Shown: positions 8,028 to 16,063, numbered from the stretch's first letter. The stretch is DNA of 64,000 bases from Paenibacillus oryzae (GCF_001675045.1 NZ_LYPA01000071.1:181311-245310), one strand, 5' to 3'. Notes: generated by a model not told the origin, from the letters alone. Program-made: numbers and translations.

Positions 8028-8465
8028 ATGAAAACAAGAATGCTGATGCACCAGGAGCATCCCGAGGCCTATAGCGCTATGATGGGGATGGAGAAATTCA
8101 TTAATTCTTCCAAGCTGGACAAAACACTTGTAGAGCTGATAAAAATTCGCGCCTCTCAAATAAACGGCTGCGCTTTCTGTATCCATATGCATACAAGCGA
8201 CGCTCGTAAAAACGGCGAAAGCGAAAAACGGATTTACGCGCTAAACGCCTGGAGAGAAACTCCATATTTTACGGATGAAGAAAGGGCTGTTTTAGCGCTG
8301 ACGGAAGCTATGACGCTTATTGCAGGAAGCCACGTGCCAGACGAGGTATACGACGAGGCCGCACGCCATTTCTCCAACAAAACGTTGAGCGAAGTCATTA
8401 TCGCCATCATTACCATCAACGGCTGGAACCGTCTTGCCATTGCAACAGGCCGCATCCCCGATTAA
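8028..8465 (+). CDS. Carboxymuconolactone decarboxylase/AhpD-family protein
   Basis: A 145-residue alpha-helical AhpD-fold protein. The redox motif GCAFCIHMHTSDARKNGESE carries the CxxC pair and the HxxD/E residues typical of alkylhydroperoxidase-like members, so a peroxidase or disulfide-reductase role is more likely than true decarboxylation. It follows the ECF41 sigma gene by 53 bases and ends just before a strong hairpin. Members of this family are the usual single target of ECF41 sigma factors, and the pair appears to be a self-contained stress module. The substrate is unknown. Confidence 0.9.
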   Translation: MKTRMLMHQEHPEAYSAMMGMEKFINSSKLDKTLVELIKIRASQINGCAFCIHMHTSDARKNGESEKRIYALNAWRETPYFTDEERAVLALTEAMTLIAGSHVPDEVYDEAARHFSNKTLSEVIIAIITINGWNRLAIATGRIPD

Positions 8466-8543
8466 GCAGCTGAACGGGCCAAGCAATCTAGTATGGATAG
8501 CAACCGAACGAGCCTTTCTAATCGCTGTAGACGCGGCAAACGC

Positions 8544-8585
8544 ACAAAAGCTCATGGGGCAACATCAGGCCCCATGAGCTTTTGT
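8544..8585. terminator. Bidirectional terminator-like hairpin between decarboxylase and prmC
   Basis: A perfect 17-bp stem (8544-8560 with 8569-8585) and 8-nt loop, with TTTT inside the distal stem on both strands. It separates two convergent genes. The prmC stop codon lies in the loop, so the last prmC codons form one arm. Confidence 0.75.
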
Positions 8586-9590
8586 ACGCACGGCTACAAT
8601 ATGCCGCTTGATTCCATTCAAGTCCGTCACGATGGAGATATCGTCCCATATCTCCATTTCCCGCATCCATGCCGCCACAATTTCCGGCTGGCCCATGCCC
8701 AGCTCGAACGCCACAATGCGCGGCATGGCAGGGAGCAGCGGCAGCTGCTCCAGCATGACACGGTACGGGGCCAGCCCGTCAGTACCGCCATCCAGCGCGA
8801 GATGCGGCTCATAGTCCCGCACCTCGCGCTGCAAGCCGCTCAAATCCGCCGCCGGAATATACGGCGGATTTGACACCAGCACATCGATGGCAACGGCCCC
8901 ATCGATAGCAGCTCCACCGCGCCCCGCGTCAATGAAGGGCGCGAGCAGGTCGCCCTGCGCAAATGCCAGCCGACCCGCCACACCATGGCGGCTGGCGTTC
9001 TCGCGGGCGACCTCCAGCGCGTCCGGGGACAGGTCGGACGCGGTCACCCGCCAGCCGGGACGCAGCGCTGCAAGCGTCACGGCGATGGCGCCGCTGCCCG
9101 TGCCGACATCAACGACTGTCGGCATGGCATTTTTCTCGCTGTCAGCAGGCCCTGCCGACCCGCCCGCCTGTCCTGCAACAGTTGTTGCTGACTCAGGGCT
9201 GCCCCACAGGCGGTCCGCCGCCTCCAAAACGGCCTCCACCAGCAGCTCCGTTTCCGGACGGGGAATCAGCACCGCAGGCGACACCCGGAACGAACGGCCG
9301 TAGAACCAGCCTTCTCCTATAATGTATTGAAGCGGCTCGCCAGCCCCGCGCCGGGCGATTTTGCTTATCCACTGCTCCGCGCGATCGACGGGAAACGGCT
9401 CGTTCCATCGGAACAGCAAGGACGCTTTGTCCAGCTCCAGCACATGCATCAGAAACAGCTCCGCATCGTTCCGCGCCTCGTCTACGCCTTGCCCGGAGAG
9501 CCATTCCGCAGCTCCCGCGCAAGCCTGCCGAAGAGTGCAGCCAGGCTTAAACCAATCCACGCTTTGCTGTACTTGATTTTCACCATTCAT
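8565..9590 (-). CDS. prmC: Release-factor glutamine methyltransferase
   Basis: SAM-dependent enzyme that N5-methylates the Gln of the GGQ motif in RF1 and RF2. The N-terminal helical domain (about 1-100) is followed by the Rossmann domain with VVDVGTGSGAIAVTLA and the catalytic NPPY (VSNPPYIPAADL). It starts at ATG 9590 behind AAGGTG, and the upstream reading-frame extension lacks a proper site. The length (341) exceeds the usual ~285, mainly through an Ala/Gly-rich insertion before the SAM motif (WGSPESATTVAGQAGGSAG). It lies downstream of prfA, its substrate gene, as in most bacteria. Confidence 0.95.
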   Translation of the reverse strand: MNGENQVQQSVDWFKPGCTLRQACAGAAEWLSGQGVDEARNDAELFLMHVLELDKASLLFRWNEPFPVDRAEQWISKIARRGAGEPLQYIIGEGWFYGRSFRVSPAVLIPRPETELLVEAVLEAADRLWGSPESATTVAGQAGGSAGPADSEKNAMPTVVDVGTGSGAIAVTLAALRPGWRVTASDLSPDALEVARENASRHGVAGRLAFAQGDLLAPFIDAGRGGAAIDGAVAIDVLVSNPPYIPAADLSGLQREVRDYEPHLALDGGTDGLAPYRVMLEQLPLLPAMPRIVAFELGMGQPEIVAAWMREMEIWDDISIVTDLNGIKRHIVAVRTKAHGA

Positions 9591-9676
9591 AAACTCGCCG
9601 CACCTTTCAATTCTGTTCAACGCCTTTCATGAGAAAACCCCTGCCGCATCCGCGTCTTAAACGCGGCCATGACTGG

Positions 9677-9742
9677 CAGAGGTCAGTTTCTTGCTTTGCA
9701 GAGGTCAGTTTCTTGCTTTGCAGAGGCCTGTTTCTTGTTTTG
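9677..9742. repeat. Three 22-bp tandem repeats between prfA and prmC
   Basis: The unit CAGAGGTCAGTTTCTTGCTTTG occurs twice exactly (9677-9698, 9699-9720) and once with three changes (9721-9742). The tract lies in the short prfA-prmC intergenic transcript. No CRISPR spacers are present. Confidence 0.9.
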
Positions 9743-9762
9743 TATGAAGAGGTCCTTCGGAC

Positions 9763-10839
9763 TTAGACGCCCATACTCTCCCGCTCCATGATTTCAGCCT
9801 GCTCCGCAATGGTAAGCGACGAAATGATGTCGTTCATATCGCCGTTCATGACGGAATCCAGACGATGCAGCGTAAGATTGATGCGGTGGTCGGTTACCCG
9901 GCTTTGCGGAAAATTGTACGTGCGAATCCGCTCGCTTCGATCTCCCGTTCCCACCTTGCTTTTGCGCTCGCCCGCATATTTGGCTTCTTCCTCCTGACGG
10001 CGGATATCATAAATCCGCGCGCGCAGAACCTGAAGCGCCTTGGCCTTGTTGTCGTTTTGGGATTTGCCGTCCTGGCAAGTCGCCATAATGCCCGTCGGCA
10101 CGTGCAAAACACGAACCGCGGATTTGGTTGTATTGACGGATTGCCCGCCGGCGCCGCTGGAGCAGAAAGTATCAATCCGAATATCCTTGTCAAGGATTTC
10201 GATTTCTACATCCTCAACCTCCGGCATCACCGCGACGGTCGAAGTCGACGTATGAATGCGGCCGCCGGATTCCGTTACCGGAATACGCTGAACGCGATGC
10301 GCGCCGCTCTCATATTTCAGCTTGCTGTAGGCCCCTTTACCGTTGACCATAAAAATAACTTCCTTGAAGCCGCCCAAATCATTTTCGCTGAAATCCATCA
10401 GCTCGACTCTCCAGCCTTGGGAGTCGGCATATTTCGTATACATCCGGTACAAATCGTAAGCGAACAAAGCCGCTTCGTCGCCGCCCGCCGCGCCGCGGAT
10501 TTCCACAATGACGTTTTTGTCATCGTTAGGGTCCTTTGGCAGCAGAAGAATTCTCATCTGCTCCTCCAATTGCTCCTTGCGCTCGGACAATTCTTCAATT
10601 TCCATCTTTACCATTTCGCGCATTTCGTCGTCCAGCTTTTCGCCTTGCATAAGCTTGGCGTCGTCCAGCTGAGCAACTACGCTTTTATATTCCGTGTACG
10701 CATCAAATGCCTCTTGTAAATCCGACTGCTCCTTGGACAGCTCGCGGAGCCGTTTGGGATCAGAGGACACGTCCGGATCGCATAGCAGTTCACTCAGCTT
10801 TTCATACCGGTCGGCAAGCGCTTGTAATCGGTCAAACAC
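9763..10839 (-). CDS. prfA: Peptide chain release factor 1
   Basis: Reads UAA and UAG in the ribosomal A site and triggers peptide release. The 358-residue protein has the codon-reading tripeptide region RIPVTESGGR (PVT, RF1-type) and the GGQ motif in SSGAGGQSVNTTKSAVR. It starts at GTG 10839, seven bases after AGAGGTG. It heads the prfA-prmC transcript. A sigma-A-like promoter (TCGATA-17-TATACT) lies 40-70 bp upstream, followed by a phased array of DnaA-box-like 9-mers. Confidence 0.97.
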   Translation of the reverse strand: MFDRLQALADRYEKLSELLCDPDVSSDPKRLRELSKEQSDLQEAFDAYTEYKSVVAQLDDAKLMQGEKLDDEMREMVKMEIEELSERKEQLEEQMRILLLPKDPNDDKNVIVEIRGAAGGDEAALFAYDLYRMYTKYADSQGWRVELMDFSENDLGGFKEVIFMVNGKGAYSKLKYESGAHRVQRIPVTESGGRIHTSTSTVAVMPEVEDVEIEILDKDIRIDTFCSSGAGGQSVNTTKSAVRVLHVPTGIMATCQDGKSQNDNKAKALQVLRARIYDIRRQEEEAKYAGERKSKVGTGDRSERIRTYNFPQSRVTDHRINLTLHRLDSVMNGDMNDIISSLTIAEQAEIMERESMGV

Positions 10840-10879
10840 AGCTATTCACCTCTGTTTTGTTTCCTGATCTTATTCCTTC

Positions 10880-10908
10880 AGTATACCACATCATAAGCCG
10901 TCTATCGA
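10880..10908 (-). promoter_or_regulatory. Probable sigma-A promoter of prfA
   Basis: On the minus strand TCGATA (10908-10903), 17 bp, TATACT (10885-10880). The -35 matches 4 of 6 positions. It ends about 40 bp upstream of the GTG start. Confidence 0.5.
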
Positions 10909-10937
10909 TAGATGTTCATAATCGCCAAGCGGTATTT

Positions 10938-10979
10938 CTATCCACAAATTGTACACAACCTGTGCACATCTTGTCCACA
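10938..10979 (+). promoter_or_regulatory. Four DnaA-box-like 9-mers with exact 11-bp phasing
   Basis: CTATCCACA (10938), TTGTACACA (10949), CTGTGCACA (10960) and TTGTCCACA (10971) all fit YTRTNCACA and start exactly 11 bp apart. The DnaA consensus is TTATNCACA. The first and last differ from it at one position, the middle two at one or two. The array lies 30-70 bp upstream of the proposed prfA -35. Binding by DnaA is inferred. Confidence 0.55.
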
Positions 10980-11208
10980 AGCCTTCAAAAAAAACGCCAT
11001 TTCCATCAATTATCCTAACCTGCAATACTAAATTGCTTTTCATTCCATCATCTTGTGATATTTAACTACATCTCATTAATCGCAAGTACACTCACCAGAC
11101 ATGTTCACATGACATTCCGACTTTCCGTCAAAAAAATGATTTACAGCCTGTCCTGCCGCATCCTTGCCCAATCCTTCTTCCATTCACTTGCAGCCTGCAA
11201 ACCCCAAA

Positions 11209-11252
11209 CAGCCCGCAGCAAGAACTGGCTGATCCAGTCTTGCTGCGGGCTG
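11209..11252 (-). terminator. Hairpin downstream of ychF (weak terminator) in a 516-bp gap
   Basis: CAGCCCGCAGCAAGAACTGG pairs with CCAGTCTTGCTGCGGGCTG with one bulge; only a broken T tract follows on the minus strand. The surrounding gap (10840-11355) also holds the prfA promoter, the 11-bp array and a degenerate AAGGTTT/AAGATTT 7-bp repeat tract at about 11326-11360 that runs into the ychF 3' end. I see no gene in it. Confidence 0.5.
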
Positions 11253-11355
11253 ACTATTAAGTTGAAGCACGGGTCAAAGCCGCCGATTTACAGTCTTATA
11301 CTCCATACTTCAGCCTTAGCCTTAGTCTTAAGGTTTAAGGTTTAAGATTTAAGAT

Positions 11356-12456
11356 TTAAACATTAAATCTGAAGTGCATAACATCGCCGTCGCGTACAAC
11401 GTAGTCCTTGCCCTCCAGACGGAGCTGGCCTCTCTCCCGTACAGCCGCCATAGAGCCTGCGGCCGCCAAATCATCATACGACACCACTTCCGCACGGATA
11501 AAGCCGCGTTCAAAATCGGTATGAATGACGCCGGCAGCTTGCGGAGCCTTGGTGCCTTTGCGAATAGTCCATGCGCGCACCTCTTGAACGCCGGCCGTAA
11601 AATACGTATACAGGCCAAGCAGCTTGTATGCGGCATTAATCAGACGATTCAAGCCGGACTCCGTCATGCCCAGCTCAGCCAGAAACATTTCTTTGTCCTC
11701 GCCCTCAAGCTCGGCGATTTCAGATTCCACTTTAGCGCTGATCGGCACAACCTCCGCGCCTTCCTCCGCAGCAAACTGGCGAACAAGCTGAACGTATTGA
11801 TTTCCTTCCGTATCGCCAGCTTCTTCCTCGCTCACGTTGGTGGCGTACAGAACAGGCTTCATGGTCAAAAGATGCAAATCGCGGATCAAAATCCTTTCAT
11901 CATCGGACAATTCCAGACTGCGAGCCGGCTTGTCATTGTACAGGGCATCCTTCAGACGCTCCAGCACTTCAACCTCCTGCGCAATCTTTTTGTCGCCGGA
12001 TTTCAGGTTTTTGCGGGAACGCTCAATCCGTTTTTCCACCGTATCCAAATCCGCCAAAATCAGCTCAAGATTAATGGTCGTAATATCCCCGATGGGGTCA
12101 ACCTTGCCTGCAACGTGGGTAATATTTTCATCAACAAAGCAGCGAACTACGTGAACGATGGCGTCAACCTCGCGAATATGGGCCAAAAACTTGTTGCCCA
12201 ATCCTTCGCCCTTGCTTGCGCCAGCAACCAGACCCGCGATATCCACAAATTCAAAAGCGGTTGGCACGATGCTTTTAGGCACCACCAGCTCAACCAGCTT
12301 GTTCAAACGCTCGTCAGGCACTTCAACAACGCCTACATTGGGATCAATTGTACAAAATGGATAGTTTGCAGACTCAGCGCCCGCTTGCGTAATTGCATTA
12401 AACAGAGTAGATTTCCCTACGTTTGGAAGACCTACGATTCCAGCTTTCAAAGCCAT
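11356..12456 (-). CDS. ychF: Redox-regulated ribosome-binding ATPase YchF (Obg-like)
   Basis: Universal OLA1/YchF P-loop protein that prefers ATP over GTP and binds ribosomes. The G domain shows the P-loop GLPNVGKSTLFNAIT at residues 8-22 and DIAGLVAGASKGEGLGNKFL (G3 region). A coiled-coil arm is in the middle, and the C-terminal TGS domain ends FERGFIRAEVVSYDDL...EGKDYVVRDGDVMHFRFNV. The length of 366 is standard. It starts at ATG 12456 behind GAGGAG. Confidence 0.97.
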   Translation of the reverse strand: MALKAGIVGLPNVGKSTLFNAITQAGAESANYPFCTIDPNVGVVEVPDERLNKLVELVVPKSIVPTAFEFVDIAGLVAGASKGEGLGNKFLAHIREVDAIVHVVRCFVDENITHVAGKVDPIGDITTINLELILADLDTVEKRIERSRKNLKSGDKKIAQEVEVLERLKDALYNDKPARSLELSDDERILIRDLHLLTMKPVLYATNVSEEEAGDTEGNQYVQLVRQFAAEEGAEVVPISAKVESEIAELEGEDKEMFLAELGMTESGLNRLINAAYKLLGLYTYFTAGVQEVRAWTIRKGTKAPQAAGVIHTDFERGFIRAEVVSYDDLAAAGSMAAVRERGQLRLEGKDYVVRDGDVMHFRFNV

Positions 12457-12624
12457 TTATTAGACACTCCTCATATTCCGAAAGTAAGCAACTCAAAACA
12501 TTATACCCCAGCAGCCCCCGCAAGAAAAGCATCTGGCTCAAATCCCGGCCTGCGCTTGTTGCCTACTAACCGGGTAGAGCGCCCCGTAAAACGACATAAT
12601 AAGGTCAAGGAGGTGGAAGCCGCT

Positions 12625-12768
12625 ATGGAAAACAAAAAGCACAAGGGCAACTATAAAGGAACAACCGCCATGAAGGCCCAAAACCAGGACATGGCTTTTG
12701 TCAACGACAACCTGGAGGACGCCAAATCCGTTTCCAACTTTTCGGGCAAAAAGAAAAGGACCGATTAA
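12625..12768 (+). CDS. Small basic 47-residue protein of unknown function
   Basis: A short reading frame starting at ATG 12625, nine bases after a near-perfect AAGGAGGTG ribosome site, which is the main reason to believe it. The product is very hydrophilic, Lys/Asn-rich, without Cys or Trp, starts MENKKHKGNYKGTTAMKAQN and ends in a KKKR tail. Composition is reminiscent of small spore-coat or spore-core proteins, but I do not recognise the family. It is divergent from ychF, and a reading frame open upstream in the same phase is antisense to ychF and not credible. Confidence 0.6.
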   Translation: MENKKHKGNYKGTTAMKAQNQDMAFVNDNLEDAKSVSNFSGKKKRTD

Positions 12769-12799
12769 CGACCCCGAATGGTCTTCAATAGTCCTTAAC

Positions 12800-12847
12800 A
12801 GTCTGCAACGCAGTCCACAACGTAGTCTGCAACGCAGTCCGCAACGA
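12800..12847. repeat. Four 12-bp tandem repeats (AGTCYRCAACGN)
   Basis: AGTCTGCAACGC, AGTCCACAACGT, AGTCTGCAACGC and AGTCCGCAACGA follow one another without gaps. They lie just after the small 47-residue gene. No function is evident. Confidence 0.8.
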
Positions 12848-12938
12848 ATCTGGAGCACACCAGTCATCTAAGTTGCTGCCGGAATTGTCATCCGATCGCC
12901 TTCTGAGCTGCCTGCTGGTCCGTTTATCATCCGCTTTC

Positions 12939-13118
12939 CGGTCATAAATGACCGTTAAAATGGCTAAAAGCGGGATTAACAAAATCTAGCGGACACAGAT
13001 GTCCGCTAGAACCCGAAATTAAGACAAATGGCGGGAAAATAGAGCTCTTGCGGACCAAAATGACCGTTACAAACGGATTTTTGCTAAGATTATCGTTTTA
13101 ACGGCCACAAACGTCCGC
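12939..13118. repeat. Array of four short palindromes with core CGGNCA-NAAN-TGNCCG
   Basis: CGGTCATAAATGACCG (12939), an 11-bp perfect stem TCTAGCGGACA/TGTCCGCTAGA (12985-13010), GCGGACCAAAATGACCG (13050) and ACGGCCACAAACGTCCGC (13101) share one inverted core and recur every 50-60 bp. They fill the gap between a plus-strand and a minus-strand gene, so they could act as terminators, protein sites or REP-like elements. No T tracts follow, which argues against simple terminators. Confidence 0.7.
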
Positions 13119-13140
13119 AGAAGCTCATCTTTTCCTCAAA

Positions 13141-15513
13141 CTACATGCGCAGAGGGGCTTCCCGCAGCTCTTCCCGCTTCTGCAAATAGCGGAAAAACGC
13201 GGTGGCTGCTTCCGCTCTTGTTACCTTTTTCTCCGGCAGGAACTTGCCGTCCGACAGACTCAAAATTTTCAAGCCCACTGTAATGGCGGCTTGCCCCTTG
13301 TTCTTGATGGCGTCGGCATCCTTGAAGGATACTTTGAACATATAGTCATAGTTCGCCAGCGTGTTGTACCCCAAAGCGCGTACGATAAGCTCCGACATGT
13401 CATCCCGCGTTACAGGCTCATCGGGATTAAAGGCGCCGTCGCCCAAATCAATCAGGTTTTGCTGGAGCGCCGTTTCTACATAGGCGAAATAATCGGAGTC
13501 TGCAGCTACGTCTGCAAACGAAGCTGCGGCAGCTGAATTTTTAACCATCGCTTCAAACTCATATGAACGTCCGTTATTCCTTGCCAGAACGAGCATTTTG
13601 ATCAATTCGCCCCGTGTGATGACTGCGCCCGGCATGACTTTACCGTCCTTCAGGTCAAGAGCACGGTAAGCTACCATCAGCTGCAAGGCCTCTTCCGCCC
13701 AGTGTCCCTCGGCGTCCGTTGCTCTCGGCAGCTCCAGACTGGTAACTGCGCCCGTCGCTTGGCTTCGCCATTCCCCGCTTTGCGCATCCAGAAATAACGA
13801 CTCGGGCCGATCCTTGTCAGCCAGCTGATAAATCAGTTCAATATCGCTCTTCAACTCCGCTCTGGCAAAGGCAGGGTCCCCTGCCGCACGCATCAAATTC
13901 ACCTTATCAAGAGACAATAACATGCCATCCAGCGTATATTGCTGATTGACCCGGTAGGTCAATTGAACATCATAATAGTCCATCCACTTGGCCAATGCTT
14001 CAGGACGAGTAATCAGCGCCGGCGCTTTCGCAGGGTACTCAAAAGGCCGGATAGAGCTGTTGTAGGATCTGACTTGACCTGAAACCGCATCAATGGATAC
14101 ATAAATGCTATCGTAGTCAACAACGGCCCCATTGACCTTCCTCTGGAATTGGATATCGTAGCTGTAAATCTCCTCTGGCTTACGGCCTTCAAAAATCTTT
14201 GGAGACGGGGAAACCGTATATAACTCGTGGCTCATCCATGGCAGCTGCTGCTTGACAAGCTCCTCCGCTTTTGCAATCGCTTGTTCCAACGTTATGCTCT
14301 TGCTCTCCGTGGCTTCTCTGTTCCTATAGGCGTAGTAGCTTTCTATTTCGCCCGTGCTGCCGTTTACTCTGGCAGAAATATTGCCGGATTCGCCGCCTTC
14401 CCTTTTGACGGACCACTCCAGATTCCAGGAGGAGCTGGTTTTGCTATCTCCCTCTTCGCGAGACTCCGTATAGCCGGTTCCCCGGAGCTCGCTGCCCTCC
14501 GGCAATGGAAATGCCTTTTCAACCGCTGCAATGGCGTCTTTTTCCGATATCACTGTTGGCTTGGGCTTGGCAGCAAGTGGTTCTATTGTTAGCGATGTTT
14601 TGGCTGCTTCGCCATAGTAATAGCCGTAAGCATCACCATATTCTGCTTTCTGGCCTGTTACCGCATCAACCGCCACTGCCCCCATTCCGTAGCCCAAGCG
14701 AGGAGTTTGCTCATCCGCCGATGCGTTATAAGGCAGCACATACCGAAGCTCAAGTGACGCGGCATCCTGAAGCGCCTTCGCGGCCTGCTCCATGCTCAAA
14801 TAATCGCCTGCTTTGGGAAAAGCGATGGTTTCGTCCCAATTCAGCCTGAAGCTCTCAATATGACCTTCGCTATTGATGGCCAGATCAACATAATTGCCCA
14901 AATAAGGAATGTCGCCCACCATACGGTCAAAACGGATTTGATGTGAAACAGCTCCGCTAAGCGGAGGCAGCGGCATAACGCCATACGACTCGTTCAGCTT
15001 GACTTGGGAGGAATAGGACTTCGCAATCTGACTAATAAATTCTTCCGCCAGCTTCAACGCTGCGGACCGATCCACCTTCAGCGGATAGGTCGCTTGAGCT
15101 GAAGATGTATATTGCTCATTGTAAAAGCTCAGCAGCTGACCGCTGACAGCATCCAGAGAAGCTCTGATGGAGGCCGTCTGCTTGCTGTTATTGCGTTTAA
15201 CAAAATTCATTTCCCAATAGCTTCTTGTTCCATTGACCAGCTTGTTCGTCCTGTAGCTGGAGCTTTGCAGCTGAAAATCGTCAGGAATGCGGACATATTG
15301 GCGAAGCAGCTTTTCAGCCTCCGCTTTGACTATTTTGGCGTCTTTTTCGTCCGCCTTTACACCTTCGCTGTTTTGCGCTTCTGACAGCGCTAACAATTCA
15401 TTCACATTGCTGGCCTGTTCTTCAGCCATAACCGGCACGCTCCAGATGGAGGCAGCCATGGTTACAGCCACAGCCAGCGCAAGCCTGCTTTTTTTCCTTT
15501 TTCCTCGATTCAT
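13141..15513 (-). CDS. Secreted S-layer-anchored protein with YcdB/YcdC repeats and three SLH domains
   Basis: A 790-residue exported protein. A basic N-terminus and hydrophobic signal peptide (LALAVAVTMAASIWSVPVMAEE) are followed by two YcdB/YcdC-like regions containing PepSY-like segments of the form 'D.vTG....y' (for example ASLDAVSGQLLSFY, RVNGSTGEIESYY, SIDAVSGQVRSYN). Three SLH units occupy about residues 605-790 (HWAEEALQLMVAYRALDL, SFADVAADSDYFAYVETAL, SFKDADAIKNKGQAAITV), which bind pyruvylated wall polymer. ATG 15513 is chosen behind GAGGAG (10 bases); a TTG three bases upstream is possible. The biochemical role is unknown; PepSY-type repeats often inhibit proteases or stabilise wall enzymes. 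Confidence 0.85.
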   Translation of the reverse strand: MNRGKRKKSRLALAVAVTMAASIWSVPVMAEEQASNVNELLALSEAQNSEGVKADEKDAKIVKAEAEKLLRQYVRIPDDFQLQSSSYRTNKLVNGTRSYWEMNFVKRNNSKQTASIRASLDAVSGQLLSFYNEQYTSSAQATYPLKVDRSAALKLAEEFISQIAKSYSSQVKLNESYGVMPLPPLSGAVSHQIRFDRMVGDIPYLGNYVDLAINSEGHIESFRLNWDETIAFPKAGDYLSMEQAAKALQDAASLELRYVLPYNASADEQTPRLGYGMGAVAVDAVTGQKAEYGDAYGYYYGEAAKTSLTIEPLAAKPKPTVISEKDAIAAVEKAFPLPEGSELRGTGYTESREEGDSKTSSSWNLEWSVKREGGESGNISARVNGSTGEIESYYAYRNREATESKSITLEQAIAKAEELVKQQLPWMSHELYTVSPSPKIFEGRKPEEIYSYDIQFQRKVNGAVVDYDSIYVSIDAVSGQVRSYNSSIRPFEYPAKAPALITRPEALAKWMDYYDVQLTYRVNQQYTLDGMLLSLDKVNLMRAAGDPAFARAELKSDIELIYQLADKDRPESLFLDAQSGEWRSQATGAVTSLELPRATDAEGHWAEEALQLMVAYRALDLKDGKVMPGAVITRGELIKMLVLARNNGRSYEFEAMVKNSAAAASFADVAADSDYFAYVETALQQNLIDLGDGAFNPDEPVTRDDMSELIVRALGYNTLANYDYMFKVSFKDADAIKNKGQAAITVGLKILSLSDGKFLPEKKVTRAEAATAFFRYLQKREELREAPLRM

Positions 15514-15661
15514 CAATGCAACACTCCTCAGCATTCATTTTTTTTGGGGATCTTGGTTTTCTACCACGGGTAAGCTAACATGTCGCACATGCGCTTCAAT
15601 GTATGTAAATATCTTCTAGTTCCTACCCCTTTAGACGCTTCAATCCGTCAAAAAGTTGCAC

Positions 15662-15703
15662 AAAAAAACCGCATTTCATCAGCTCGGGGCAAATGAAATG
15701 CGG
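15662..15703 (-). terminator. Rho-independent terminator of trxA
   Basis: On the minus strand CCGCATTTCAT pairs with ATGAAATGCGG and is followed by seven T. It begins about 45 bases after the trxA stop codon. Confidence 0.9.
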
Positions 15704-15748
15704 CTTCGTCATGCGCTATATCAGAATGGCATAGCTGAGGCAAGCGGC

Positions 15749-16063
15749 TTACAGCTGGTTGGAGATTTTTGCTTTAAGCGAATCTTTGCTTTGCAGACCA
15801 ACCATTTTGTCAACGGGCTGGCCGTCTTTAAACAGAATCAGCGTTGGAATGCTCATAACGCCGAATTGGGAAGCCAATTCCGGCTCTTCGTCCACATTGA
15901 TTTTGGCAATGGTCGCTTGACCCGCCAGCTCGGAGGAAAGCTCCTCTACAATTGGAAGCTGCGTTTTGCAAGGGCCGCACCATGGCGCCCAGAAATCTAC
16001 AAGAGAAACACCAGCTTTAATGCTTTCAGAAAAAGTATCTTTGGTCAATGCTACTGCTGACAT
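15749..16063 (-). CDS. trxA: Thioredoxin
   Basis: A 104-residue classical thioredoxin, reducing cytoplasmic disulfides at the expense of thioredoxin reductase. The active site WAPWCGPCKTQLP is at about residues 26-38 and the cis-proline loop MSIPTLILFKDG at about 72-83. The start is ATG 16063, about nine bases after AAAGGA; in-frame ATGs up to 18 bases earlier overlap that site. It lies 57 bases downstream of an Rrf2-type regulator with no terminator between, so the two are probably co-transcribed. Confidence 0.96.
   Translation of the reverse strand: MSAVALTKDTFSESIKAGVSLVDFWAPWCGPCKTQLPIVEELSSELAGQATIAKINVDEEPELASQFGVMSIPTLILFKDGQPVDKMVGLQSKDSLKAKISNQL

Noticed and set aside
9677..9742. 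Possible small CRISPR array
   Set aside because: Units are directly adjacent with no spacers and no cas genes are nearby.
9865..10719. A 284-codon frame antisense to prfA
   Set aside because: Lies wholly inside prfA, has no start signals and no recognisable motif.
11374..12768. A 464-codon plus-strand frame antisense to ychF
   Set aside because: ychF is certain on the other strand; only the last 48 codons, with their own ribosome site, are credible as a gene.
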